Shown piece by piece: positions 18,110 to 27,469 of a DNA stretch of 64,000 nt. The stretch lies in the NCBI GenBank assembly GCA_024958655.1, contig JANWUR010000007.1, positions 62,001 through 126,000 on the forward strand, in the 5' to 3' direction. Position 1 is the first letter of the stretch. Every line of letters begins with the position of its first letter. Source of the stretch: Cyanobium sp. FGCU6. GTDB taxonomy: Bacteria; Cyanobacteriota; Cyanobacteriia; PCC-6307; Cyanobiaceae. Made by a program: the position numbers and the translations under genes. The notes under the pieces were generated by a model, which saw only the letters and a list, made by a program, of their open reading frames with translations, was not told where the DNA came from and ran no database searches.

Positions 18110-18970
18110 ATGCCCAGCCGGCCGATCGTCTTCACCATCGACAACCGCTACATCCGGCCGCTGGCGGTGGCGCTCGCGAGCCTCGAGCGGCACTGCCGCG
18201 CCGATCGTGTCGTGGTGGTGGCCCACGACGGCCTGCATCCGCTGCACCGCTGGCTGCTGGCCCGTCGCTTCTGCCGCTCGCGTCTGCACCTGCGCTTTCT
18301 CCGTCTGCCGTTGCCCGCTGGGCGCCGGCGCCAGCCCCACCATTTCAGTCCCGCGATCCTGCTGCGGCTGGCCCTGGCGACCGTGATCGAGGCCCCCAGC
18401 TTCGTGTACGTGGATGCCGATGTGCTGTTCACCGGCGATCCGGCAGCCCTCGATCGCCTCGATCTCCGCGGCTCCACCCTGGCCGCGGCGGCCTGGAGCC
18501 AGCCGCGCGACCTCAGGGCCACCGGCCACGGTGTGCTGCCCCGCTATTTCGCCTCCAGCCTGCTGGTGATCGATCGGGCGCGGTTCCTGGCGGAAGGCAC
18601 GGGCGAACGCTGCCTGGCCCTGATCGCCCGCCATCGCTTCGACTTTCCCGATCAGGATGCCCTCAACCTCTGCTGTACCGCCTGGCAGGCGCTGCCGGAG
18701 GGGTGGTGCCGGGAGATGCCCGACCAGGGCCCGGCCCTCGCTCATGAGCCGGTGGGGCCGCTGCTGCTCCAGTTCTCCGGTTCGGAGAAGCCCTGGCATC
18801 CCTTCAGCCGCCATCCCTGTCGGCGGATCTTCCGCCGCCATCTGCGCCGCACGCCCTACCGCTTCTTCCCTGCCGGTCCCGGCGATCTGCGCTGGCGCAG
18901 CCTGGGCTCGCGCCTGCGTCAGCGGCTGCTGAGCAGCGCCCGCTCCTGCAGCCGCTCCACCAGCACCTGA
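18110..18970 (+). CDS. Glycosyltransferase family 8-like protein
   Basis: A 286-residue GT-A enzyme. IVFTIDNRYIRPLAVALASL at the N-terminus and YVDADVLF (DxD metal motif) near residue 103 identify a GT8/LgtC-like fold, and FPDQDALN matches the conserved 'DQDalN' motif. The last 40 residues are Arg-rich. It probably forms a two-gene unit with the GT25 gene. Its 3' end overlaps the convergent sulfotransferase-like gene by 52 bp. Donor and acceptor are unknown. Confidence 0.85.
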   Translation: MPSRPIVFTIDNRYIRPLAVALASLERHCRADRVVVVAHDGLHPLHRWLLARRFCRSRLHLRFLRLPLPAGRRRQPHHFSPAILLRLALATVIEAPSFVYVDADVLFTGDPAALDRLDLRGSTLAAAAWSQPRDLRATGHGVLPRYFASSLLVIDRARFLAEGTGERCLALIARHRFDFPDQDALNLCCTAWQALPEGWCREMPDQGPALAHEPVGPLLLQFSGSEKPWHPFSRHPCRRIFRRHLRRTPYRFFPAGPGDLRWRSLGSRLRQRLLSSARSCSRSTST

Positions 18971-19953
18971 GCCTCCAGAGCATCGGGATGGTGATCGAGG
19001 CCCGCCGTCACAAAGCAGGCCTGAAGGTGGTCGAGCCAGGCCTCGCGGCGGGCCACCCAGCTGGAGGTCTCCCTGGCGATCCGCAGCGACAGCGACCCGT
19101 GGCGGCGCAGGTCCTCCTCGCCAGGAGCCTGGGGATCGATCGCATGGATCAACGCCGCCAGCACTGTCTCCTGGTCGCGCACCAGGGATTCGTGGGCAAT
19201 CACCCTCGCGGGACAGCCACTCTGCTCCACGCAGGCCAGCAGCCACTCCAGCTGCAGGCGGTAGGCGGCAAGATCCTCTGCGAGGGCCTCCGGATTGCCG
19301 AGGCAGGTGATCGGCCGCTGCTGGAAGCTCACGATTCGGCCCTGATCGAAGGCACCGGTGCAGAGCGAAAGGTGATGGGAGACCACGGCGCGCTGCCAGT
19401 CGCGGCGGAACAGGGCGATCACCGCCGGCGGCGTCTGGTCGAACGATGGCCACAGGCCGCGCTGGGCGAGAGGCTCGAAGCTGCGGCGCAGCGCGGCGGC
19501 ATCGCTGCCGGCCTGGCCGCGCTGCAGCTTGATCGCGAAGAAGGGATGGCCGCTGTGGCGGGAGAGGGTGCTGCGCTCGGCCACCAGCCGCTGCCACCAA
19601 CCCCAGGGGCGACGCTCCGGGGCCAGCCGGCGGCGCAGGCCCCGGGCGAGGCCCTGGATCCCCCGCGGCAGGTGGGGCCAGTCGGGGGAGAAGCGCGCCA
19701 GCGGCTGACGCAGGTGGGGATTGAGGTATTCCAGCGGCCGCCCATAGCCGTGCAGCCACAGCAACCGGCTGAGGTGGTGGGAACCGGAGCGGGGCGGCGC
19801 CAGCAGCAGCAGGAGGTGGGGAGGGCCAGCGTCGGGACAGGCTGCATGCACGGGGAGCTCCTCCGCCGTTGCCTTAGCCCCGAGCCGGGGGGCAGAGGCG
19901 TCGAACCAGGGCGAGCAGAGCTCAAGTTCGAGCAGGCAGGGGATGTCGGCCAT
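18919..19953 (-). CDS. Stf0-like sulfotransferase
   Basis: A 344-residue protein with a PAPS-binding P-loop-like segment LLAPPRSGSHHLSRLL near residue 50, followed by GYGRPLEYLNPH, FFAIKLQRGQ and VIALFRRDWQRAVVSHHLSL, the arrangement of Stf0-type sulfotransferases. These move sulfate from PAPS to a sugar or lipid acceptor. The ATG at 19953 (MADIPCLLEL) is preferred; an ATG nine codons upstream is also in frame. It lies among glycosyltransferases, suggesting glycan sulfation. Confidence 0.8.
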   Translation of the reverse strand: MADIPCLLELELCSPWFDASAPRLGAKATAEELPVHAACPDAGPPHLLLLLAPPRSGSHHLSRLLWLHGYGRPLEYLNPHLRQPLARFSPDWPHLPRGIQGLARGLRRRLAPERRPWGWWQRLVAERSTLSRHSGHPFFAIKLQRGQAGSDAAALRRSFEPLAQRGLWPSFDQTPPAVIALFRRDWQRAVVSHHLSLCTGAFDQGRIVSFQQRPITCLGNPEALAEDLAAYRLQLEWLLACVEQSGCPARVIAHESLVRDQETVLAALIHAIDPQAPGEEDLRRHGSLSLRIARETSSWVARREAWLDHLQACFVTAGLDHHPDALEAQVLVERLQERALLSSR

Positions 19954-19977
19954 GGAAGACAAAGGGCCATGCATGCA

Positions 19978-20004
19978 CAAAGCCCCCGGTGGTAGGCCGG
20001 GGGC
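19978..20004 (-). terminator. Hairpin downstream of the RTX gene
   Basis: Stem gcccccgg (19982-19989) with ccgggggc (19997-20004), read leftward into a short TTT. It lies 40 bp beyond the stop of the RTX gene and upstream of the sulfotransferase start; probably a weak intrinsic terminator. Confidence 0.6.
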
Positions 20005-20043
20005 GGTGCTGCTGTGGGTGAAGAACCAGTGAAAAACTGGGAA

Positions 20044-20925
20044 TCAGACAAAATTGATATCGCCTGGCTGGAAATCATCCTTGCCGGAAACGATTCGGAG
20101 AAACTTGTCGCCGACTCGGACCTCAATCGTATTGCCAATGATCGTGACATCAGAGGGGTTGATGTCAGGAGCGTCAAAGTACAATTGATCTTCGCCGCTT
20201 GTGAAGTCAAAGATAGAATCTTCGGAGTCGATCTGATCAATCGTATAGTAAACATCATCCAGGCCCGCACCGAGCTCGATCTGGTCGAACCCGGAACCAC
20301 CCCGAACGATGTCGTTGCCGGGTCCTGCGTTGATTCGGTCGTCGCCGGCGCCACCGCGCAGGAAATCGTTGACAGCAGAACCGGTCAACAGGTCATCACC
20401 TGAACCGCCATGCGCATAGAAGGTGATGTCAGTGGCGAGACCACCGGATGCCTCAAGAATGGTCTGGAGGGGGACATAGCTTTGATTGCCACCGACAAGC
20501 TGGCTGGTATCGACCTTGACATTCTCCGCGGGACTGCTGTAGCTGGAAGAAAAGTCAATTCGCTTGGGTGAAAAGTCTGGGCTGGTCCCTCCGTCGGGCC
20601 CGGGTACTCCCTGAACCGTCTCGATGATGAGGCCGCCGCCGCCGAGATTGGTGCCCTGGATGTCAGCAGGCCCGGTGATGTTGAGACGGGTGCCTGCGCC
20701 TGTTACAAGGATATCTGCGGGAGTTTCGGGGGTTCCAATCACCGTGAACTCATTGCCCCCGCCCACGATCAGCGTTTTGTCCGGGGCGGTCTGAGGGCCG
20801 CCGGGAGGGGCATTCTCAAATAATCCGCCGCTGATGCCCGCCTGGATCGCAAAGTTCAGTTGATTGGCAGTTGGGAACTCCTGAACGAGTGAGAAGGGAG
20901 TGCCAGTGGGGGGGAGGAATGACAT
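20044..20925 (-). CDS. RTX-type calcium-binding protein, candidate type I secretion substrate
   Basis: A 293-residue acidic, Gly/Asp-rich protein without an N-terminal signal peptide. Nonapeptide RTX repeats are visible around residues 170-220: GGSGDDLLT, GGAGDDRIN, GPGNDIVRG and GGSGFDQIEL. They are followed by a C-terminal region (FDFTSGEDQLYFDAPDINPS) like that of hemolysin-type secretion substrates, in which the export signal lies in the last 60 or so residues. It is likely exported by a type I system; the exporter at 28245 is the obvious local candidate, though this is inference. Base composition is less GC-rich than its neighbours. Confidence 0.85.
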   Translation of the reverse strand: MSFLPPTGTPFSLVQEFPTANQLNFAIQAGISGGLFENAPPGGPQTAPDKTLIVGGGNEFTVIGTPETPADILVTGAGTRLNITGPADIQGTNLGGGGLIIETVQGVPGPDGGTSPDFSPKRIDFSSSYSSPAENVKVDTSQLVGGNQSYVPLQTILEASGGLATDITFYAHGGSGDDLLTGSAVNDFLRGGAGDDRINAGPGNDIVRGGSGFDQIELGAGLDDVYYTIDQIDSEDSIFDFTSGEDQLYFDAPDINPSDVTIIGNTIEVRVGDKFLRIVSGKDDFQPGDINFV

Positions 20926-21083
20926 CGAATCCCTGGTCGGCAGCCAAACTTTTGGCAGAACCTAGCACGTGTGGAGGAATTTTCACCTCAGCCCTCCGAC
21001 TGTCTTGCTGGTCTCGTGCTGCGAGTTGTTCTCTGGATGGACGGGTTTTCCCTTGGAAGTCGCAGTGGGAAAGCCTTCCTCAC

Positions 21084-22406
21084 TCATCCGACCCCTGGCC
21101 GGTTGTGGGGGGCGTGCCTCAGGGTCGATCGCCACAAGTCATGAGCTCCTGACAGGATTCCCTCCCGGAGTCGGCGACCCACCCCCGCAGGCAGCTCGCC
21201 GTAGGGGGTGGGGGCCGCATTCGCCCGAGGGAGTGGGCCCGCCCTGATGGCAGGCGCCGCCGGAAGACCGAGGAAGGAGCGCACGCGGGCCAGGCCAGCC
21301 TCCGGATCCTCCAGCAGGTCCTCCAGGCAGAGCAGCAGCAGCTGTTCGGAAGGGAAGACGGCTTGCCAGCGCTTCAGATGCAGGTCGTAGAGGCTTCCTG
21401 CCAGGCAGTTGGGGGCCCGGTAGCCCATGGCTTCCCGCTCTTCGTTCGAGAGAGCCAGCAGATGGGCTTCCTCCGCTTCGAGCGTGCGGACCGGCTCACC
21501 GGCCAGACCCTCCTGACGTTGCAGATGGTGGAACCAGCTCAGAGCCCGTTGCACCGGCTCACGCAGCACCACGACCAGGCGCGCCTCCGGCGCGATCGTT
21601 CGCACCCGCTCCGGACATTCGGCCAACTGGAAGTAATTGGGTGTGGCTTCGAGGCGCACGATGCCGCTGCCGGGGCGGAACACCGGGAACTGGCAGACGT
21701 ACCAGCTGCGGCCCCAAGGCCAGCCGTTGTCGAAGAAATGAAGTTCCTTGCGTGGATGTGCCCAGATGCCTCCCTGCCCGTTCAACCAGGCCAGCAACGA
21801 AGTGGTGCCGCTCTTCGGGGTCCCCACGATCAGAGCCTCCGGTGGGGTCGGCAGGCTGCCGGGATCCAGCAGGTGTCGCAGCGAGGAACGGGTGGCCCCG
21901 CGCGCTGCACGCTGGCTGCGGATCAGGGCCGGCTCCACCAGGCCACAGCGCCGTTCCCATTCCGCCAGCACCATGGCGGTGAGCGGAGGTGTCTGGCTGC
22001 GCTCCGCCAGTGCCCCGAGCCGGGAGAGGAGGGACTTCACCTCCTCTCCCTCCAGGCGGGTGAACTGGAGCGCATGGGTGGCGGGCAGGAAGTCGGGCTG
22101 CGCTTCGATCGCATCGAGAAAGGCCTCGGCGGCTTCCTGGAAGCGCCCCAGCCCCCGCAGGGCGAGGCCCCGCGACCAGTGCCCTGAAGCCGGCGCCGCT
22201 CCACCGCGGGGGAGAGCGCCACAGCCGGCCTCCAGCCAGGGCAGGGCCTGCTCAGGATCCCCCAGCCGGCGCAGGGCATCCCCCATCAGCACGGAGGTGA
22301 GCGGGTCGGGTTGCGGCCAGGGCAACCGGCGCAGGGCGGCGAGGGCTTCGGCGGGGCGCTCGGGAAGCTGGTGGGCGATCGCCTCCAGGTTGACGGTGTC
22401 GCTCAT
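21084..22406 (-). CDS. TPR-sulfotransferase fusion
   Basis: A 440-residue protein. Residues 1-170 are TPR-like helices (RPAEALAALRRLPW, GDPEQALPWLEAGC, GRFQEAAEAFLDAIEAQPD). Residues 188-430 are a sulfotransferase domain with the PAPS 5'-phosphosulfate loop GTPKSGTTS at 195-203, a KELHFFDNGW block, and the 3'-phosphate motif RLVVVLREPVQRALSWFHH, as in heparan-sulfate N-sulfotransferase-like bacterial enzymes. It probably sulfates a glycan while the TPR part binds a partner. The ATG at 22406 is used because upstream in-frame codons overlap the previous gene (stop at 22420). Confidence 0.9.
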   Translation of the reverse strand: MSDTVNLEAIAHQLPERPAEALAALRRLPWPQPDPLTSVLMGDALRRLGDPEQALPWLEAGCGALPRGGAAPASGHWSRGLALRGLGRFQEAAEAFLDAIEAQPDFLPATHALQFTRLEGEEVKSLLSRLGALAERSQTPPLTAMVLAEWERRCGLVEPALIRSQRAARGATRSSLRHLLDPGSLPTPPEALIVGTPKSGTTSLLAWLNGQGGIWAHPRKELHFFDNGWPWGRSWYVCQFPVFRPGSGIVRLEATPNYFQLAECPERVRTIAPEARLVVVLREPVQRALSWFHHLQRQEGLAGEPVRTLEAEEAHLLALSNEEREAMGYRAPNCLAGSLYDLHLKRWQAVFPSEQLLLLCLEDLLEDPEAGLARVRSFLGLPAAPAIRAGPLPRANAAPTPYGELPAGVGRRLREGILSGAHDLWRSTLRHAPHNRPGVG

Positions 22407-22419
22407 CCTCCAGCTGACC

Positions 22420-23607
22420 TCATGTCCGCCGCGCCGGGGCTGCCGAGAGCGTTCCCGGCCAGAACAGCTCCCAGCCGCCATGGCGCAGCCAGATCTGTTT
22501 CGGCACCCCGATCCGCAGGGCTTCGGCGCTGAACAGCCCCACGGGAGCCAGCAGGGGGACATCGCTTTCCAGCAGATCCCTCAGCCGATGGGGCAGTGTC
22601 CGCTGGGCACGGCGATGCACGATCGCCAGGCCGAGAGGAGGCAGCCTGCTGAGCACGCGGGCGGGTTTCTCCGCGAGCAGCTCGAGGGGGAAGCCCTCCA
22701 GGGACTGCCTCAACCCGAAAGGATCACGACTGGCCAGGGGCTGGACCCGCAACCCCTGGGGCAGCAGGTCGGCGCTGCGTGCCAGTGCAAGCGGCCCGGC
22801 TCCGTGGCCATGGAGCATCACCCATAGCGGAGGTCTGGAGGCCAGGCGTCGATGAAGCTCCAGGCGCACCCCCAGCGGCAACGGCGGCACCTGGGGCCAA
22901 CGGCACCGCTCCAGCCGCCGAAGCCGCCGATCCCAACCCTCCACGACGCCCGTTGTCCGGGGAAGATCGGGCAGGCCACCGGCCTCCGCCAGGCGCACCA
23001 GGGTGCAACCGGCACCACACCTCTCCAGGGCCAGCATCCTCAGATTGCGGCCCCAGCGATGTCCCGGTGCCAGCTGCAGGCCCTGCTCGGCGGCGGCAAG
23101 GGCCTCATCCGCCGCCTCCAGATCGAGCAGCACCCTGGCCAGTGCAAACCAGGGCAGCGGCTGGCCCGGAGCCTGGCGCAGGCCCGTGCGGAACCAGCGC
23201 TCGGCTTCCGCCGGCTCGCCGGCTTCCCGCGCCAGCTGTCCCGCCTGATGGCAGAGGGCGGGAGGCAGGCCGGTGAGCCGGGCCAGACGCGTGATCGCCA
23301 CTCGCGCCGCCTCGGCGTGACCGCCTTCCAGAAGGCCCTGGGCCTCCCGCAGCAGGAGTTCGGGATCCGTCTCGGCCCCGTTCTCCGCACTGAGAAGCGC
23401 GCCGGGTTCCCGAGCCCCTGAGACCAGATGTCTCCTCAGATCATCCACCGCCGCGTCGCGTTGCGAGGCCTCGGGCGGCAGCAGCGCCCAGCTGCGCCAG
23501 CGGGCGGCCAGGGCGGCGTACCCCAGACCCATGAGATGGTCGGCGACGGCCTCGAATGCTTCCGCCTGGACGGGCTCGGTCTTCACCGCCTGCAGCAGCT
23601 CTTCCAT
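22420..23607 (-). CDS. TPR-repeat protein with uncharacterised C-terminal domain
   Basis: A 395-residue protein with TPR-like helices at residues 1-190 (GDPELLLREAQGLLEGGHAE-type pattern; EPAEAERWFRTGLRQAPGQP; EAADEALAAAEQGLQLAPGH). The C-terminal half resembles no domain I know (WVMLHGHGAGPLALARSADL, then IVHRRAQRTLPHRLRDLL, ending PKQIWLRHGGWELFWPG). It lies in a leftward run between the GT2-GT61 gene (28 bp upstream) and the TPR-sulfotransferase (13 bp downstream), so all three are probably co-transcribed. Confidence 0.75.
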   Translation of the reverse strand: MEELLQAVKTEPVQAEAFEAVADHLMGLGYAALAARWRSWALLPPEASQRDAAVDDLRRHLVSGAREPGALLSAENGAETDPELLLREAQGLLEGGHAEAARVAITRLARLTGLPPALCHQAGQLAREAGEPAEAERWFRTGLRQAPGQPLPWFALARVLLDLEAADEALAAAEQGLQLAPGHRWGRNLRMLALERCGAGCTLVRLAEAGGLPDLPRTTGVVEGWDRRLRRLERCRWPQVPPLPLGVRLELHRRLASRPPLWVMLHGHGAGPLALARSADLLPQGLRVQPLASRDPFGLRQSLEGFPLELLAEKPARVLSRLPPLGLAIVHRRAQRTLPHRLRDLLESDVPLLAPVGLFSAEALRIGVPKQIWLRHGGWELFWPGTLSAAPARRT

Positions 23608-23634
23608 CTACGGCCCCGTTCAGCCCGGCGCACG

Positions 23635-26334
23635 CTAGCCAGCCTTGCGTTGACCACCCGGATGGCTGATGGCCAGTGCCGTCAGCGCTGCGGCGATGCG
23701 CTCCGGCTTCAGTTCGATCGGCTCGACGATCGGTCCTTCGTACAGCAGATACCGGTAGGCATGGGGCGGCGGCTCACCCTGCCGGCAGCGGGCCAGACGC
23801 AGGCCGCCGGTGGCGGCGAGCGTGTGGAAGTAGGGCGGGGCGTAGTCGGGATGGTGCAGTTCCAGCACGTCTGTGCCCGGGGGAGCGAAGACGAGATTGG
23901 CCAGAGCGGCCCCATGGGGCGCCACCACCAGCTCCGCCCCGGTCATCAGCGCCGCCTGGCGGCGCAGTCCGAGCGTGGAGGGATCCACCGGCGTCAGCCC
24001 GAAGCGCTCCAGTTGCCTCAGGCACTCCGCCTCGCCCCACACCGGGCGACGGGACGCCCCATGGCGGGACAGCCAGAGACGACGGGCGCCCCAGGGCTGC
24101 TCCCCAGGTGGTGGCGCCACCCGTGAACGCAACCAGGCCCTCACCGCGCCACCTGGCTGGCCGAAGGGGGAAGGGAAGCCGGGCACCAGCAGATGCTCGG
24201 CACGGATCCAGGGGTGGAGGCGGGCGTCGATCAGCTGGTCCGGATCCAGCCCGAGGATCTCCACCAGGGCCTCCCGCGTCACGGCGCCGTCCCCGCCGTT
24301 GTGCCAGATCCGCAGCGCTGAGCGGGGCAGTTCCGCCTCCAGAGCCTCCAGGGCCATGCCCAGCCGGGGCAGGTTCTCCAGAAGCCAGTGGTAGTACACC
24401 TCGGCCGACAGGTCGGCCACCGCCAGCACCGGCCCCTGCAGCTGCAGCGGTTCTCCCTGGGGCGGCGGCTCGACGTCGGCAGAGGGATGGGGGCAGCCGG
24501 GCCAGCCGATCGGATAGCGGCGGCAGAGCTCCTCCCGAGGCTCCCCCGAACGGTCGGCCACAGCCACGGCGTGGGTGGTGCCCCAGGGACCGGAATCGGG
24601 TGGCCGGATCCAGGCCGAGCCTCCGCGCAGCTCCATCACGCTGAGGGGAGGGGAGGCGGGGACCCCTCCGTTGCGGGGGGGGATCCAGAGTTCGCTCCCG
24701 GGCGCCAGGCATCGGCGCTGCCATCCCTGCAGCCAGCGTTCGGCACAGGGGGCGCAGGCGGGACCTTCACAGCGGTCCAGCTGGTGGCTGGGCCGCTCCC
24801 AGAAGGCGGGGTCCGGCGGCGGCTCCGCTGCGGGTCTCAGCGCGGCCCCTGAGCCTTCAGCGATGACCACCGCCAGGTGCTCGAGGGCGGCGGCGCCGGC
24901 CGGCAGCACGGTGCGCTGCAGGCGGGCCAGGTCCCGCAGGCTGTTCGGTGTGGCATGGAGAGCCGCGCTTTCCTCCAATCGGCGAGCGGTGGGCCGCCGA
25001 TCCTCCCCCCAGGTGAGGTGGGCCCAGCGCAGCAGGAGCACGGCCAGCCGCTGCACCAGATCCGCCGCTTCCTCCTGGGCTCCCCTCTCCTGCGGGCGGA
25101 ACGCCAGCAGCGCCTCGCACCACTGGAGCACTTCGGTTCGCAGGGCACGCAGCGGATCGGTGGCGGGCAGGGAGGCCGCCAGGATCCGGGGATGCCAGGA
25201 GCTTGCCCGCGGGTCCGCCCCCAGTCGGCTGCACAGGTCCTGTCGCCAGAGACACAGTCCATCCCGGCTGCGGCCCAGCATGAGCAGGCGACCCGCCGGA
25301 TCCATGCCGGTCGGTGGGGAGGCGAGGGGGGCCGCGGCGTGGCGGCGATGGGCCTGCCTCTGCAGCCAGTGCCTTTCCAGCCGGCGCCAGAGGGGATCGT
25401 CGAGCAGCTTTTCGATCGCGAGCGTCTGTCCGTCGCGGGCCTCGCTGCGGGCCACGTTCTCGGCCAGATGGGCCCAGGTGAGGGCCGGGGGCAGAGGACT
25501 GAGCCCGAGCGCCGTGCGCCAGAGCTCGAAGGCCAGATCGCTTTCCCCCCGGCGCCAGGCGTTCCAGCCCGCCCAGGCGCGGGTGGCATGGAGCACCTCG
25601 GCCCGGAAGTGATCGAGCAGCGGGTCCGGGCCGAGCCGGTTCAGTTGGCGGGTGGTGACCCAGAGCAGCCCCCGGGCCTGGTCGCGGGCCCGGCCGCTGG
25701 CCCCACCCGCATGGCACCTGTAGCTGCAGCCCGTCTGCTGCCACCACGCCCCCGGTTCGCCCGCCAGGGCCAGCCGCAGCAACAGGTCCACGTCCTCAGC
25801 CTGCGAGAGGGCGGGATCAAAGCCGCCCGTACGCTCCAGCACCTCGCGCCGCAGCATCCAGGCACTGGGGAGCACCGCTTTGTGGCGCAGGGCCTGCTCC
25901 GCTGTGAAGCCGGCCCCCTCCTGCCATGGTTCCACCACGGCCTGCAGTCGACCCTGCTCATCGATCCGCTGCCAGCCGCTCATCACATGGGCCAGCTCGG
26001 GTCGGCTCTCCAGCACGGCCGCCTGGCCCGCCAGCCGGCCAGGCAGACAGAGGTCGTCGGCATCCAGAAAGGCCACCAGGGGTGCGCGCGCGACCTCCCA
26101 GCCGATGTTCCGCGCCGCACTCACGCCGCGGCCTCGCGCCTCCAGCATCCGCAGCGGGGAAACCTGGCCCTCCCAGAGGGTGCGAATCAACTCCGAGGAG
26201 CCATCGCTGGATCCATCGTCCACGGCCAACAGCTCGAAGCGGATCCCGCTCTGCTGCTGCAGCGACACCAGGGCGGAGGGAAGCCAGCGTGCCGCGTCGC
26301 GGTACGGGAGCACCACCGAAACCCGTGGCAACAT
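23635..26334 (-). CDS. GT2-GT61 two-domain glycosyltransferase
   Basis: An 899-residue protein joining two glycosyltransferases. The N-terminal GT2 domain starts at residue 3 (RVSVVLPYRDAARWLPSAL) with LLAVDDGSSDGSSEL and the DxD-like FLDADDLCLPGRL. A middle region of about 280 residues has unclear homology. The C-terminal part (about 560-890) resembles GT61/DUF563 enzymes: YYHWLLENLPRLGM, RRLWLSRHGASRRPVWGE, ELVVAPHGAALANLVFAPPG and DVLELHHPDYAPPYF. ATG 26334 starts the GT2 fold directly. It is first in a leftward run with a TPR protein and a TPR-sulfotransferase, which suggests polymerisation, branching and sulfation of one glycan. Confidence 0.88.
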   Translation of the reverse strand: MLPRVSVVLPYRDAARWLPSALVSLQQQSGIRFELLAVDDGSSDGSSELIRTLWEGQVSPLRMLEARGRGVSAARNIGWEVARAPLVAFLDADDLCLPGRLAGQAAVLESRPELAHVMSGWQRIDEQGRLQAVVEPWQEGAGFTAEQALRHKAVLPSAWMLRREVLERTGGFDPALSQAEDVDLLLRLALAGEPGAWWQQTGCSYRCHAGGASGRARDQARGLLWVTTRQLNRLGPDPLLDHFRAEVLHATRAWAGWNAWRRGESDLAFELWRTALGLSPLPPALTWAHLAENVARSEARDGQTLAIEKLLDDPLWRRLERHWLQRQAHRRHAAAPLASPPTGMDPAGRLLMLGRSRDGLCLWRQDLCSRLGADPRASSWHPRILAASLPATDPLRALRTEVLQWCEALLAFRPQERGAQEEAADLVQRLAVLLLRWAHLTWGEDRRPTARRLEESAALHATPNSLRDLARLQRTVLPAGAAALEHLAVVIAEGSGAALRPAAEPPPDPAFWERPSHQLDRCEGPACAPCAERWLQGWQRRCLAPGSELWIPPRNGGVPASPPLSVMELRGGSAWIRPPDSGPWGTTHAVAVADRSGEPREELCRRYPIGWPGCPHPSADVEPPPQGEPLQLQGPVLAVADLSAEVYYHWLLENLPRLGMALEALEAELPRSALRIWHNGGDGAVTREALVEILGLDPDQLIDARLHPWIRAEHLLVPGFPSPFGQPGGAVRAWLRSRVAPPPGEQPWGARRLWLSRHGASRRPVWGEAECLRQLERFGLTPVDPSTLGLRRQAALMTGAELVVAPHGAALANLVFAPPGTDVLELHHPDYAPPYFHTLAATGGLRLARCRQGEPPPHAYRYLLYEGPIVEPIELKPERIAAALTALAISHPGGQRKAG

Positions 26335-26422
26335 GGCGACGCTCCGGGGGTTCACCCCACCATTCTCGGCCGCCCGGCGGCACCCTCCCGTCCCGCCAAC
26401 GGTTCCGGAGTCCCCGTTCCCG

Positions 26423-27469
26423 ATGACCGCTGCCAACCCCACCAACGACCCGGCGCCGGGCATCAACCGCTGGCGCTCCGCCCTGATCCGCCTGCTGGGG
26501 GGGTCCCTGGCGGTCTCCGCCGACGTCACATCCTCTCCAGCTCCGGAGAGCCTGCCGCTGCCGAGGCTCGATCCGTCCAGGCTGCGCGAACGCGCCCACC
26601 ATTTCTTTCGCTACGGCGAGGAGCTGGCCCAGCGAGGAGCCCCCGACCTTGCCGCGCCCCTCTACCGCCAGGCCTTCACCCTGCTCGAGGCTTCCCTCCA
26701 GAGGGTCGACACCGGTTCGGAGAGCTTCGGGCATGTTTCGTTGAGCGGCGTGCCCTCGCCGGAGGCGCCTGCCGATGGCATCCTGCTGCCCGCTTCAGAC
26801 AAAAGCTCTTCGTCTCCGCCCAACCTGGCCGAGATCCTGGCCGGGCTGCGCCAGGGCCTGAGTCGCGACACGGCCGACCACACCCTGAAGCAGCTGCAGT
26901 CCCTGCGACAGCAGGGTGTGCGCCACGCCGAACTGCACCGTCTGGCGGGGCTGGCCCATCTGATGCTCAGCAACCATCGCGAGGCCGAGAGCGATTTCCG
27001 CCAGGCTCTGGCCATCAACCCTGACCACTACGGCGTGCTGGTGAACCTCGCCGGCGTCCTGCTGGCCTCCGGCCAACGACAGGAAGCCGGGAACCTGCTC
27101 AACCAGGCCCTCGCACGCGTCGATCCCGAAAGCCTGGAGGCGGTTCCCGCCCTCACCAACCTCTCGCTCGTCGAGGAGCAGGACGGCCGCATGATGGAGG
27201 CGGCACAGCTGGTGTTGCGGGTCCACCGCCTCCAGCCCGGCCATGTCCGCAACGCCCGTCTGCTCAAGGCCGCCGCCACCCTCGAGGAGATGGGCGAGGA
27301 CGTGGACGCCATCGAACTGCTCTCCTGGCTGCGGCAGCGTCAGCCCGAACCGGCGGTGCTGCGCCCCCTGGCCGCCCTGCTCGAGCGCCGCGGGGAGTAC
27401 CAGGAAGCGGCGCTGGTCTACCGCGATCTGCTGGGATCCACCGGCGGTGAGGCCTCCACCACCGCATGA
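26423..27469 (+). CDS. TPR-repeat protein, first gene of the type I secretion operon
   Basis: A 348-residue protein. A Ser/Pro-rich N-terminal stretch precedes a helix pair (RERAHHFFRYGEELAQRGA), followed by TPR units at about residues 170-340 (LMLSNHREAESDFRQALAIN, LLASGQRQEAGNLLNQALAR, RRGEYQEAALVYRDLLG). It is divergent from the GT2-GT61 gene (88-bp gap). Its stop overlaps the next start in an ATGA, which implies translational coupling with the exporter genes. It may be a scaffold or substrate-recognition partner; not proven. Confidence 0.8.
   Translation: MTAANPTNDPAPGINRWRSALIRLLGGSLAVSADVTSSPAPESLPLPRLDPSRLRERAHHFFRYGEELAQRGAPDLAAPLYRQAFTLLEASLQRVDTGSESFGHVSLSGVPSPEAPADGILLPASDKSSSSPPNLAEILAGLRQGLSRDTADHTLKQLQSLRQQGVRHAELHRLAGLAHLMLSNHREAESDFRQALAINPDHYGVLVNLAGVLLASGQRQEAGNLLNQALARVDPESLEAVPALTNLSLVEEQDGRMMEAAQLVLRVHRLQPGHVRNARLLKAAATLEEMGEDVDAIELLSWLRQRQPEPAVLRPLAALLERRGEYQEAALVYRDLLGSTGGEASTTA

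Noticed and set aside
20014-20403. Rightward 129-codon frame opposite the RTX gene
   Set aside because: Shadow of RTX repeats on the opposite strand; no independent features.
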